Origin: Sphingobacteriaceae bacterium
GTDB taxonomy: Bacteria; Bacteroidota; Bacteroidia; Sphingobacteriales; Sphingobacteriaceae
DNA length: 64,000 nt
Assembly: GCA_947463785.1 (NCBI GenBank)
Contig: CANHRG010000001.1
Coordinates: 186,001 to 250,000, forward strand
Reading direction: 5' to 3'
Of this stretch, positions 53,721 through 62,324 are shown piece by piece; within the stretch, counting starts at the first letter, position 1, and the number at the start of each line of letters is the position of its first letter. Below the pieces are notes generated by a model. That model ran no database searches and was not told the origin of the DNA. It was given only the letters and a program-made list of their open reading frames with translations. Made by a program: the position numbers and the translations under genes.

Positions 53721-54536
53721 ATGAATACTGCAAATAGTGTAAGTATCTTAGGCTGTGGCTGGCTTGGTTTCCCGCTAGCCAAGCACTTGCTGAGTTGTGG
53801 TTTTGAAGTTAAAGGCTCTACTACCAGTGAGCATAAGATTAGTCAGTTTCAGGAAGCAGACATTGTGCCATTCTTATTAATGGTTACCGAGCAAAGCCAA
53901 CTGGATACCGAATTATCTTGTTTTTTACAAGCTGCTACCTGGATTATTGCCTTGCCACCCGGAAGAACGCCCGACAAGCAATTGGCTTATCGAAATTTAT
54001 TTTCCGTGTTAGCACAGGCCATACCGGCTTCTAATGTACAGCACATCATTATGATTAGCTCAACTTCGGTTTATGGAGACCATAATCAAGTCGTAGATGA
54101 GCAAACGCTTCCCCAACCAACAGAAGAATCGGGAAAACTCTTGTTGGAAATGGAAACCAAGCTTGCTGCTTGGTCAATACCGTACTCCATTCTACGGCCG
54201 GGTGGCTTAATTGGTCCAAACAGGCATCCCGGCAGGTTCTTTGCCGGCAAAAAGGCTATACCGGATGGATTGGCTCCAGTAAACCTCGTTCATTTGGATG
54301 ATGTAATCCGAGTGATTCAACTGGTAATCGAACAAAAGTCCGAGGGTATTATAAATGTGGTTGCTCCTACACATCCCACTCGGGAAGAGTTCTATACCCT
54401 TTCTAGTGATCATCTTGCGGTAGAAAGACCCCAATTTTTGTCAGAAAAGCATTCTTGGAAAGAGGTGGAAGCCAATTGTCTAAAAGTAATGGGTTATTCC
54501 TTTATCCACCCCGATCTCATGCAATTGTACTGCTAA
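53721..54536 (+). CDS. NAD(P)-dependent epimerase/dehydrogenase-like (YeeZ-type)
   Basis: 271 residues, extended SDR-like fold. The cofactor motif is ILGCGWLGFPLAKHLL, with WIIALPPG and the active-site region ISSTSVYGDH (Ser, Tyr). It resembles the YeeZ group of atypical SDRs, whose substrate is unknown. The C-terminal part (RPQFLSEKHSWKEVEANCLKVMGYSF in pieces) is ordinary for the family. It stands alone, divergent from the OmpA gene. Confidence 0.88.
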   Translation: MNTANSVSILGCGWLGFPLAKHLLSCGFEVKGSTTSEHKISQFQEADIVPFLLMVTEQSQLDTELSCFLQAATWIIALPPGRTPDKQLAYRNLFSVLAQAIPASNVQHIIMISSTSVYGDHNQVVDEQTLPQPTEESGKLLLEMETKLAAWSIPYSILRPGGLIGPNRHPGRFFAGKKAIPDGLAPVNLVHLDDVIRVIQLVIEQKSEGIINVVAPTHPTREEFYTLSSDHLAVERPQFLSEKHSWKEVEANCLKVMGYSFIHPDLMQLYC

Positions 54537-54628
54537 TTTATCCTCTTAGTCAAATCTCACCACACCTTATACTTATTAGTTTAAATTAAATAAATTTAAA
54601 TACAGATTAATATAGTCGCTTAATTAAT

Positions 54629-54636
54629 TATTTTTG
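54629..54636 (+). promoter_or_regulatory. Promoter -7 box for the LytS-LytS-LytTR operon
   Basis: TATTTTTG fits TAnnTTTG, 23 nt before the GTG start at 54660. It lies in an AT-rich region with TTAATTAAT / ATTAATTAA repeats on both sides (54620-54657). Confidence 0.45.
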
Positions 54637-54659
54637 TATCGCAAACGATTAATTAATAG

Positions 54660-55748
54660 GTGATTGTTCCACAGCGCTATTTGGAGAGAAAATGGTCTTA
54701 TGTAAACCTGTATGGTTTACTCTTGGGCTTTATTATTGGTCATTGTATCATCCTGTTTACTACGCTTTTTACTGCCGATCCCATTAGTTTGAGCAAAAGT
54801 GCGGTTGTATTGGTTTTCAGTGTGCTCATATCTGTAGCTATCGCAAATGCATTTTTACTGATGGCAAAATGCTTAAATAAGCATTGTACTAACAGCAAAT
54901 GGCTGATTTTATTTTTTTATGCTATTTGTATGTTGGGTATGTTGGTTGGAACACTACTCAGTTTTGGAGTATTACGTGTTTTAATGGATGTTCAGTTTAG
55001 TTTCAAAGAGCAGTTTAATTTGCTTGGAATTAATCTCTTAATATCGATTGTGGTCAGTTCGAGCGTTTTGTTATACGAATGGCAAAGATCTTGGCATCAA
55101 TCCAGAAAAATGAAACAGGAAATAGAGCTGATTAAGCTTAATCGTTTGAAAAAACAAGCTGAACTGATGACCTTACATGAGAAAATCAATCCCCACTTCT
55201 TGTACAATTCGCTCAATGCAATTGCTGGTTTAATCTGTGAAGATGCATCTAAAGCTGAAACCATGACTTTAAAATTGGCACAACTGTATCGCTACAGCGT
55301 AAGCGGGTTGCCTGAGAATTTTTCAACCATTCGTGAGGAGCTGATTATTTTGAAAAATTATTTAGAGATAGAACAAGTTAGGTTTGGAGATGCCGTGCGG
55401 TTTGAAATGCATTGTGATAAGGATGTGCAGGATTTGAGTATCCCTCGTTTTCTATTACAGCCCATATTGGAAAATGCAGTTAAACATGGTCGTTCAAACA
55501 CGTTGAGGGAGGCCCGGGTGAGGCTACATATCGGCTTAACTAGTGGTGCAATTTCAATTGCTGTTTACGATAATGGGCAGGCATTTCCGGAAGAGATCAA
55601 ACTAGGTTATGGATACAAAAGCACCTATGAAAAACTCAAGCTCTTATATGGGCATAATTACGAGCTCAAATTTGTGAACAGCCCCCAAAAACACGTGTCT
55701 ATTGTACTACCCCTTTTATCCACTTCAGAATTAACCACAGTTTGCTAA
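54660..55748 (+). CDS. LytS/YpdA-type sensor histidine kinase 1 with degenerate G1 box
   Basis: 362 residues starting at GTG; an in-frame TAG lies directly before it, and the start aligns with the paralogue that follows (MIVPQRYLERKWSYV against MIIPKKFISSHWLYI). Four membrane helices (about 17-37, 46-69, 82-103, 121-141), a coiled linker, then His_kinase (PF06580) with H179 in NPHFLYNSLNAI and an N-box LLQPILENAVKHG. The G1 box reads DNGQAFPEE (304-312): the second Gly of DNGxG is Ala. It could be a weak or non-ATP-binding partner of the next kinase. Confidence 0.92.
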   Translation: MIVPQRYLERKWSYVNLYGLLLGFIIGHCIILFTTLFTADPISLSKSAVVLVFSVLISVAIANAFLLMAKCLNKHCTNSKWLILFFYAICMLGMLVGTLLSFGVLRVLMDVQFSFKEQFNLLGINLLISIVVSSSVLLYEWQRSWHQSRKMKQEIELIKLNRLKKQAELMTLHEKINPHFLYNSLNAIAGLICEDASKAETMTLKLAQLYRYSVSGLPENFSTIREELIILKNYLEIEQVRFGDAVRFEMHCDKDVQDLSIPRFLLQPILENAVKHGRSNTLREARVRLHIGLTSGAISIAVYDNGQAFPEEIKLGYGYKSTYEKLKLLYGHNYELKFVNSPQKHVSIVLPLLSTSELTTVC

Positions 55749-55756
55749 CCGAAATT

Positions 55757-56863
55757 ATGATTATCCCAAAAAAATTCATTTCTTCTCATTGGTTATATAT
55801 CCTTATTAATTGCATTCTTATTGGTCTAGTATCAGGTGTTGTACTTTCAAGTTTGCACCTTGTAGTGTATGGCTTGTCCTGGAAATCCATTTCAGGGATT
55901 TTGATTTTTTGTTTGTTTCATGCTTTTGCAATGGCTTATTCCATAGCTTTTTATACCGAAATACTTAATCGACAAATTCGGTTAAAATGGATTAAGGTTC
56001 CAACACTTTTTCTACTGGGCATTGTAGGAACGGCATTAGCTACCGAGCTAGCCTATTTCGTAAATGCGGCCATCTATCGTATTCCTAATCAATTTTTTGA
56101 CCACGGTACACAAACTCTCATTAATTTCAGCATCAGTATCATTATTAGCGCTCTAGTGTTGCTTTATGAATCGCAAAACATAACTTACCGTAATCATTTT
56201 CAGAAGCAAGAAATAGAAATTTTACGCTTAAAACAGTTGAAAATAAAAGAAGAGTTGGAGGCGCTCCAATCACGAATCAATCCCCACTTTTTGTACAATT
56301 CATTAAATACCATTGCAGCCTTGGTATACGATAGGCCACACCAAGCGGAGGATTTAACCCTGAAACTTTCGCGATTGTTTAGGTACAGTATCAATTATGC
56401 TCAGCAAAACTTTGTATCGGTGAAGGAAGAGATCGATATGATATGTGTTTATTTGGAGATTGAAAAAATCCGCTTGGGCGATCGACTCCAGTTCAGCATT
56501 AGTGTTCCCCCTGAATTGAACTCCCAAACCATTCCTCGTTTTCTGCTTCAGCCGCTCGTTGAAAATGCATTTAAACACGGATTGACCAATCAGCCTGAAA
56601 CCGGTGAGATTAAAATTGTGCTAAGTAGAAAAGATAATTTTTTAGTAATTGATATTTACGATAATGGGCAAGGTTTTCCTCAGCAGGTGAATAGTGGACA
56701 GGGCTTTCACAATACTTACGAGAAATTAGAGTTATTATTTTCTAAACAAAACTATGAATTTAAACTACTTAGTCAGCCTCAGAAACACGTGCATTTGGCC
56801 TTGCCACTAAACAATCAGATGATTGACTTGGGTGTAGATCAGGTTTGGCAAAGATTTTGTTAA
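55757..56863 (+). CDS. LytS/YpdA-type sensor histidine kinase 2
   Basis: 368 residues from the ATG at 55757; the open frame begins at a TTG that overlaps the end of kinase 1. Paralogue of the preceding gene with the same layout: four membrane helices (about 15-37, 46-68, 83-104, 122-137), a coiled linker, H177 in NPHFLYNSLNTI, N-box LLQPLVENAFKHG and an intact G1 box DNGQGFPQQ. It should phosphorylate the LytTR regulator encoded 48 bases downstream. The tandem pair arose by duplication. The signal is unknown. Confidence 0.94.
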   Translation: MIIPKKFISSHWLYILINCILIGLVSGVVLSSLHLVVYGLSWKSISGILIFCLFHAFAMAYSIAFYTEILNRQIRLKWIKVPTLFLLGIVGTALATELAYFVNAAIYRIPNQFFDHGTQTLINFSISIIISALVLLYESQNITYRNHFQKQEIEILRLKQLKIKEELEALQSRINPHFLYNSLNTIAALVYDRPHQAEDLTLKLSRLFRYSINYAQQNFVSVKEEIDMICVYLEIEKIRLGDRLQFSISVPPELNSQTIPRFLLQPLVENAFKHGLTNQPETGEIKIVLSRKDNFLVIDIYDNGQGFPQQVNSGQGFHNTYEKLELLFSKQNYEFKLLSQPQKHVHLALPLNNQMIDLGVDQVWQRFC

Positions 56864-56911
56864 ACAACACAATGGAGTTTGTGTTTTTAAACTCTGAAAA
56901 CTTTACACAAC

Positions 56912-57664
56912 ATGAACCTATTAAAAACAATTATTGTGGATGACGAACTCATTGGTACGCAACGCTTGAAACGGCTGCTTGAACCTTACCAACTATTCGA
57001 TATTGTTGCCGAAGCTAGTAACGGTAAGGAAGGTTTTGACCTAATCGAAGAAATGCATCCCGATGTTATTTTTTTGGACATTGAAATGCCAATCATGAAC
57101 GGCTTTGAAATGTTAAAATCTTTGAGATACAAACCCAAAGTAGTTTTTACTACGGCTTTTGATCAGTATGCCATTCAAGCTTTTGAAGAAAATTCTATCG
57201 ACTATTTACTCAAGCCCATTGAAAAAGAACGCTTAGACCTTACCGTCAAAAAACTGCAAAGCTCAGCTCCATTCGCTCCAGATATGCTAGCCATACAGGA
57301 GTTGATTGATGCCATGCGTCCGAAAAAAGAATTGAAAACACTCACTGTGCGGCTGGGAGATAAAATCATGCTGATAAAATTGGACGACATCTCTTACATT
57401 GAAGCGGAAGATAAATACGTTTTCTTGCATGTTGCAGAAGGAGCAAGCCATCTTACCGATTTTACCATGGCCTATTTAGAAGAAAAATTGCCCGAACAGT
57501 TTGTGCGTATTCACCGTAGTTTCATCATTAACAGCGATCACATCAAGGAGATTCGAAAGAGTTTTAACGGCTCTTTGGTTTTCATGCTAAACGACAAAGA
57601 CCTTAGCAGATTAAATTCCAGTCGGTCTTATAGTGCCAACTTGCGAGAACGCTTTGGCATTTAG
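56912..57664 (+). CDS. LytTR-family response regulator
   Basis: 250 residues. Receiver domain 1-120 with the acidic pocket D10-D11, phosphoacceptor D56 (VIFLDIEMPIMNG) and K in LLKPIEKE. The DNA-binding LytTR domain covers 145-250 (VRLGDKIMLIKLDDISYIEAEDKY, then FVRIHRSFIINSDHIKEI). It is the regulator for the two LytS kinases upstream. Target genes are not evident. Its stop shares a TTAG with the stop of rarA. Confidence 0.96.
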   Translation: MNLLKTIIVDDELIGTQRLKRLLEPYQLFDIVAEASNGKEGFDLIEEMHPDVIFLDIEMPIMNGFEMLKSLRYKPKVVFTTAFDQYAIQAFEENSIDYLLKPIEKERLDLTVKKLQSSAPFAPDMLAIQELIDAMRPKKELKTLTVRLGDKIMLIKLDDISYIEAEDKYVFLHVAEGASHLTDFTMAYLEEKLPEQFVRIHRSFIINSDHIKEIRKSFNGSLVFMLNDKDLSRLNSSRSYSANLRERFGI

Positions 57665-58941
57665 TAGCCGTACTTATCTTTCCAAAGCTGTTTCAGATAC
57701 TCACGGAGTTTTTGCTCTGCCGAGTTCTTGCCAGGGGTATATAATACCGTCTTTTCTAAGGATTTGGGAAAATATTCCTGATCTGCGAAATTCCCCTCGA
57801 ATGCATGTGCATATTGGTAATTCTTCCCATAATCCAAATCTTTCATCAAGCGAGTGGGTGCATTTCTTAGGTGCAATGGCACTGGCAAATCCCCGCTTTG
57901 TTTGACTACTTCTTGAGCCCTGTTAATGGCTTCATAGCTAGCATTGCTCTTGGGTGAGGACGCCAAATAAATAACCGTTTGAGATAAGATAATCCTAGAC
58001 TCGGGCCAGCCGATCATATTTACCGATTCAAAGCAGGTTTTAGCCAACAGCAATGCATTGGGGTTTGCATTTCCGATATCTTCAGCAGCTAAAACTAACA
58101 GTCTGCGGGCAATGAATGAAGGATCCTCACCGCCTTCTATCATGCGTGCCAGCCAATATACTGCCGCATTGGGGTCGCTTCCGCGGATGGATTTGATAAA
58201 AGCCGAAACGATGTCGTAGTGTTGCTCCCCGGCTTTATCGTACATGGCCATGTTTTGCTGCACCAAACCCAACACCAGTTCATTGCTAATTGTTATCAAC
58301 TCTCCTCCCACGGTTTGAACCACCAATTCCAAAACATTCAATAGCTTGCGGGCATCTCCGCCCGAAAGCCGTAAAAGCGCTTCGCGTTCGTTGATGGTAA
58401 TTTTTTTCTTGCTGAGGTATTCATCTTTAGCTATAGCCTGATCCATCAGCTCCGTTAATTCATCGGCAGTTAAATGTTTGAGTACATACACCTGGCATCG
58501 CGAAAGCAAAGCCGAAATCACTTCAAATGATGGATTTTCGGTAGTGGCACCAATTAGGGTTATTAATCCGCTTTCTACCGCACCTAGTAGCGAGTCTTGC
58601 TGCGATTTTGAAAACCGGTGAATCTCATCGATAAACAAAATAGGTTGGTTTGCATTTTTTTCTTCAATCCTTTCGGCCTCATCAATAATAGCTCGAATAT
58701 CTTTTACTCCCGAGTTGATGGCACTTAAATTAAAAAACGGGCGTTCTAATTGTTGTGAAATGATATAAGCAAGTGTGGTTTTACCTACACCCGGAGGCCC
58801 CCACAGCAAAATGGATGGAATACTTCCTCCCTCAATTGCCTGACGCAAAATGGCTCCCGGACCAACCAAATGTTGTTGGCCGATATAGTTGGTTAAAGAG
58901 CTCGGGCGCATGCGCTCGGCTAAAGGTGGAAGGCTAGCCAT
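57661..58941 (-). CDS. rarA: Replication-associated recombination protein A
   Basis: 426 residues, AAA+ clamp-loader-like ATPase that acts at stalled replication forks. Walker A GPPGVGKTT, Walker B ILFIDEIHRF, sensor 1 region IGATTENPSF, the arginine-finger LLSRCQVY and a C-terminal tetramerisation domain (GGEDPSFIARRLLVLAAEDIG in part; HLRNAPTRLMKDLDYGKNY in part). Single gene convergent with the LytTR regulator. Confidence 0.96.
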   Translation of the reverse strand: MASLPPLAERMRPSSLTNYIGQQHLVGPGAILRQAIEGGSIPSILLWGPPGVGKTTLAYIISQQLERPFFNLSAINSGVKDIRAIIDEAERIEEKNANQPILFIDEIHRFSKSQQDSLLGAVESGLITLIGATTENPSFEVISALLSRCQVYVLKHLTADELTELMDQAIAKDEYLSKKKITINEREALLRLSGGDARKLLNVLELVVQTVGGELITISNELVLGLVQQNMAMYDKAGEQHYDIVSAFIKSIRGSDPNAAVYWLARMIEGGEDPSFIARRLLVLAAEDIGNANPNALLLAKTCFESVNMIGWPESRIILSQTVIYLASSPKSNASYEAINRAQEVVKQSGDLPVPLHLRNAPTRLMKDLDYGKNYQYAHAFEGNFADQEYFPKSLEKTVLYTPGKNSAEQKLREYLKQLWKDKYGY

Positions 58942-59032
58942 AAGGAGTATAAAATCAAGAGGTAAAATACATGCTTAAAATTAAAACAAAAACATTGCCC
59001 ATGCGGCTTATCTGTTTAAATTTACGTTTCTT

Positions 59033-60019
59033 ATGAACCTATTCCAGCCAAACTTGCTCCCCAACTTTCGTATTCTTGCTTTTCTGCTTTGGCTGCCTTC
59101 GGTGGTATTGGCTCAACCGCAAAAAAATCAGGTTAAAGCCAACAATGGAGAAGTTAAATCTTACTTTCTGTTAAAACTAAACTTAGATACCGATCCGGTT
59201 GATTTGCAGAATTATTTAACAAATCACCGTTTTAAAAAACAGTTCGAAATCTTTTCTACAGCGTATTCTGGCCGAATTTCCAAATTGAGCAGTACGCAGT
59301 CGCAACTGGTTAAATGGGCAATCACCGCCGCCTTGGAGGGCAATCTAGATCAAAGTTTACGGTCTTTCAAACAGCTGGCTACTAGCTCTACAATCCGTCA
59401 GGATGTGTTTTTGAGCATTGAAATCTACCGGCTTATGGCTACTATAACCGAGTTAAAAGGAGATTTCGAGCAGTCGTCCAACTTGGCTCAAACGGCCTTA
59501 AATATCGCAATTAATGCTAATTTGGTCAATCAAACAGCTGAACTATACTTCCAGCTTGCCCGCACAAAATCTTTACAGCAAAACTATCAGGAAGCCGAAG
59601 AAATGCTGATTCAAAAAGCATTACCACTTTGCAGTAGATTAAAAAACGGCGAAGCCCTGGCTAATTGCTACCGCGAAATGGCCGATATGTATAGCCGAAG
59701 AGAATTGTTTTCGCAGGCCAAGTGGTTTTACCTGCAATCGCTCTCAACGGCTCGAAAAGCCAAGTACTCACCCGGAATAATTGGCGCATTGCTAGAATTG
59801 GGGCAATTTAAATACGAAACAGGGGAACCCGAACCCGCTACCAAAGATTGGTTGGAAGCCGAAAATACAGCTATCATGAGTCACGATTTGCCTGCTTTGC
59901 TCAAACTTAAATTCAATCTTGCTTTGGCTTATCAGTCAGCAAAAAATCCTGTAGCCGCAGAAAAGTATGCCATGGAATACGAACAGCTGAAAGATATTTT
60001 ACTGAACCCAACACTTTAG
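59033..60019 (+). CDS. Exported TPR-repeat protein
   Basis: 328 residues with a signal peptide ending VVLAQ. Helical repeats from about 85: TAALEGNLDQSLRSFKQLA, YRLMATITELKGDFEQSSNLAQTAL, YFQLARTKSLQQNYQEAEEML, YREMADMYSRRELFSQAKWF and LLELGQFKYETGEPEPATKDW are each TPR-like. No enzymatic domain. TPR proteins of this kind hold complexes together; the partner is unknown. The tail end (LALAYQSAKNPVAAEKYAMEYE) is a last repeat. It lies before the C-terminal processing protease, 155 bases away. Confidence 0.85.
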   Translation: MNLFQPNLLPNFRILAFLLWLPSVVLAQPQKNQVKANNGEVKSYFLLKLNLDTDPVDLQNYLTNHRFKKQFEIFSTAYSGRISKLSSTQSQLVKWAITAALEGNLDQSLRSFKQLATSSTIRQDVFLSIEIYRLMATITELKGDFEQSSNLAQTALNIAINANLVNQTAELYFQLARTKSLQQNYQEAEEMLIQKALPLCSRLKNGEALANCYREMADMYSRRELFSQAKWFYLQSLSTARKAKYSPGIIGALLELGQFKYETGEPEPATKDWLEAENTAIMSHDLPALLKLKFNLALAYQSAKNPVAAEKYAMEYEQLKDILLNPTL

Positions 60020-60173
60020 CAAGCCCTGCTAAAACGTATTCAACTAATTTTTTACTAATTGAAATTAAATTTTCTCCCAGGAGTAACAAAAAACCAAGCT
60101 TTTTGTCTGTATCTTGAGAACTTGAATGAAAACGCTTTGGTTTTTAACTATGGAGTTTAAATTATTTAAAGAA

Positions 60174-62291
60174 ATGCTTAGAAGATTATTTTTAGGGGTA
60201 TTTGTGATGGCCACCCTGGCCTGTACCGCTGATCCCAGAGTACGTGTGGAAGTAGCCGGTTCGTTGAATTTGAAACCGGATGCACAACAGGAAATTGTGA
60301 CTAGAGAATTGATTGATCTGATTGAGAATTATCACTTTAAAAAAGTAGCAGTTAGTGATTCTATTTCAGCTATCATTTACGATAATTACATCAAAAGCCT
60401 GGATGCCGGAAGAAACTATTTCTTAAAAAGCGACATTGAAGACTTTAACCAATACCGTTTATCGTTTGATGACGATTTGAAAGCCGGTGATTTGAGCGTT
60501 CCCTTTTACATTTTTAACGTTTACATCAAAAGATACAATGAGCGCATCAAATTTGCGTTATCGCAAATCAACAAGCCATTTGATTTTACGGTAGACGAGC
60601 AATATATCTACGATCGGGAGAAATTGCCTTGGTTTAGCTCGGAAGAAGAGGCCAATCAACTTTGGACCAAGCGGGTAAAATACGATTTGCTAAACCTGAA
60701 ATTAGCCGGAGGCGATGCAGCCAAAAACCTGCAAACCTTGCAACAGCGTTATGAAAATTTGGTTACCCAATCTAACAAAAGCAATAATCAGGATGTGTAT
60801 CAATTACTCATGAATGCCTTTACCGAGAGTATTGATCCTCATACCAATTATTTTGTGCCCAACCGGGCTCAAGAATTCAATGAGGAAATGGCCCGAACCT
60901 ACGATGGCATTGGCGCCCGCCTGCAATTGGAAAACGAGATGGTAAAAATCAGCGAAATTATTCCAGGTGGCCCCGCCTTTAAAGCAAAAACTCTGAATGT
61001 GAACGATAAAATTATCGCGGTAGCCCAAGGTAAAGACGGAGAATTTGTGGATGTAATTGGTTGGAGATTAGACAATACCGTTTCAAAAATTAAGGGCCCC
61101 AAAGGAACATTTGTACGTTTAAAAGTGATTCAAGCCGGACAGGAATTGAGTGCTAAGCCGGTGATCATCGAATTGATGCGTGATAAAATTGTTTTGGAAG
61201 ATCAATCGGCTAAAAAAACCATTAAAACGGTTAAATCGGGTGCTAAAACCTACAAGATTGGCATCATCGAAATACCTGCCTTTTATGCAGATTTTAATGC
61301 GTACCGTGCCGGAGATCCAAATTACAAATCTACTACCCGCGATGTTAAACTTTTGTTAGACACTTTAAAAGCCCAGCAAGTGGATGGAGTTATTATTGAC
61401 TTGCGTTCAAATGGAGGAGGCTCATTAATGGAAGCCATTGAATTAACCGGTTTGTTCATCAAAACTGGACCGGTAGTTCAGGTTAGAGATCGAGATGGGG
61501 TAGAAGTGAACGAAGACGACAATCCCGGAATTGCCTACTCTGGTCCATTGGGAGTAATGGTGGATCGTTTCAGCGCTTCGGCATCTGAAATTTTTGCCGG
61601 TGCCATTCAGGATTATGGCCGTGGAATTATTATGGGAACCCAAACCTATGGTAAAGGAACTGTGCAGCAACCCATTGATGTTTCGAGGCTGATCAGCCCA
61701 ACTGATCGCTTAATGCTGCTTACCAAACAACAAGAAGAGGATGCTAAAAATTCGACAGTTTCACGTCAGTCTGCTCCACAGTATGGGCAAATCAACATGA
61801 CGATGGCAAAATTTTACCGGGTAAACGGAAGCAGTACGCAACATAAAGGTGTTATGCCCGATATTCAATTCCCGATGATTTTCCCTGCAGATAAATACGG
61901 AGAAAGCTCTGAACCGTCTGCTTTACCTTGGGATGTAATTAAACCCTCTAAATACGTTCCTCTTGCCAACCTGAGTGAAGTTAAAACCAAACTCCTCAAG
62001 CTACACGAGCAACGCATGAAAAATTCGGATGATTATAACTACTTGTTGGACGATATCAAGGAGTTTCGTAAACGTGAAGATGAAAATTCGGTAAGTATTA
62101 GCGAAGCCAAGCTTAAAGCCGAGCGAGAAAGTCAGGAAACTAAAAACCTGGATCGTGAAAATAAAAGACGAGCTTCAAGAGGTTTGCCGGCCTTAAAGAA
62201 AGGCGAAGCCAAGCCGAAAGATGATTATGATTTTATTGAGGATGAGAGCCTCAAAATCATGGCCGATTTTATTCCTTACGTAAAAGCTTAA
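60174..62291 (+). CDS. prc: C-terminal processing peptidase (Prc/Tsp, S41), lipid-anchored
   Basis: 705 residues if the ATG at 60174 is used, which gives a lipoprotein signal (VMATLACTADP). The open frame extends to an ATG at 60126 with a one-mismatch promoter box (TATCTTGA) just before it, so the start is uncertain. Order: N-terminal Tsp domain, PDZ at about 230-320 (GIGARLQLENEMVKISEIIPGGPA), S41 core with DLRSNGGGSLMEAIEL, the nucleophile Ser in FSASASEIFAGAI and Lys in TYGKGTVQQ, and a C-terminal DUF3340-type helical tail. It degrades tagged or misfolded periplasmic proteins. A bidirectional terminator follows. Confidence 0.94.
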   Translation: MLRRLFLGVFVMATLACTADPRVRVEVAGSLNLKPDAQQEIVTRELIDLIENYHFKKVAVSDSISAIIYDNYIKSLDAGRNYFLKSDIEDFNQYRLSFDDDLKAGDLSVPFYIFNVYIKRYNERIKFALSQINKPFDFTVDEQYIYDREKLPWFSSEEEANQLWTKRVKYDLLNLKLAGGDAAKNLQTLQQRYENLVTQSNKSNNQDVYQLLMNAFTESIDPHTNYFVPNRAQEFNEEMARTYDGIGARLQLENEMVKISEIIPGGPAFKAKTLNVNDKIIAVAQGKDGEFVDVIGWRLDNTVSKIKGPKGTFVRLKVIQAGQELSAKPVIIELMRDKIVLEDQSAKKTIKTVKSGAKTYKIGIIEIPAFYADFNAYRAGDPNYKSTTRDVKLLLDTLKAQQVDGVIIDLRSNGGGSLMEAIELTGLFIKTGPVVQVRDRDGVEVNEDDNPGIAYSGPLGVMVDRFSASASEIFAGAIQDYGRGIIMGTQTYGKGTVQQPIDVSRLISPTDRLMLLTKQQEEDAKNSTVSRQSAPQYGQINMTMAKFYRVNGSSTQHKGVMPDIQFPMIFPADKYGESSEPSALPWDVIKPSKYVPLANLSEVKTKLLKLHEQRMKNSDDYNYLLDDIKEFRKREDENSVSISEAKLKAERESQETKNLDRENKRRASRGLPALKKGEAKPKDDYDFIEDESLKIMADFIPYVKA

Positions 62292-62296
62292 ACGAA

Positions 62297-62324
62297 AAAG
62301 CCCTCAAGATTGAGGGCTTTTTTT
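62297..62324. terminator. Bidirectional intrinsic terminator between prc and the ABC exporter
   Basis: Perfect 10-bp stem AAAGCCCTCA / TGAGGGCTTT with a 4-nt loop. A T-run follows on the plus strand and an A-run precedes it, so it can stop both converging transcripts. Of the ten convergent gene pairs, only this one has such a hairpin. Confidence 0.9.

Noticed and set aside
54660-56863. The two LytS genes as one gene broken by a frameshift
   Set aside because: Each has a full set of membrane helices, phospho-His and ATPase motifs; they are duplicates, not halves.
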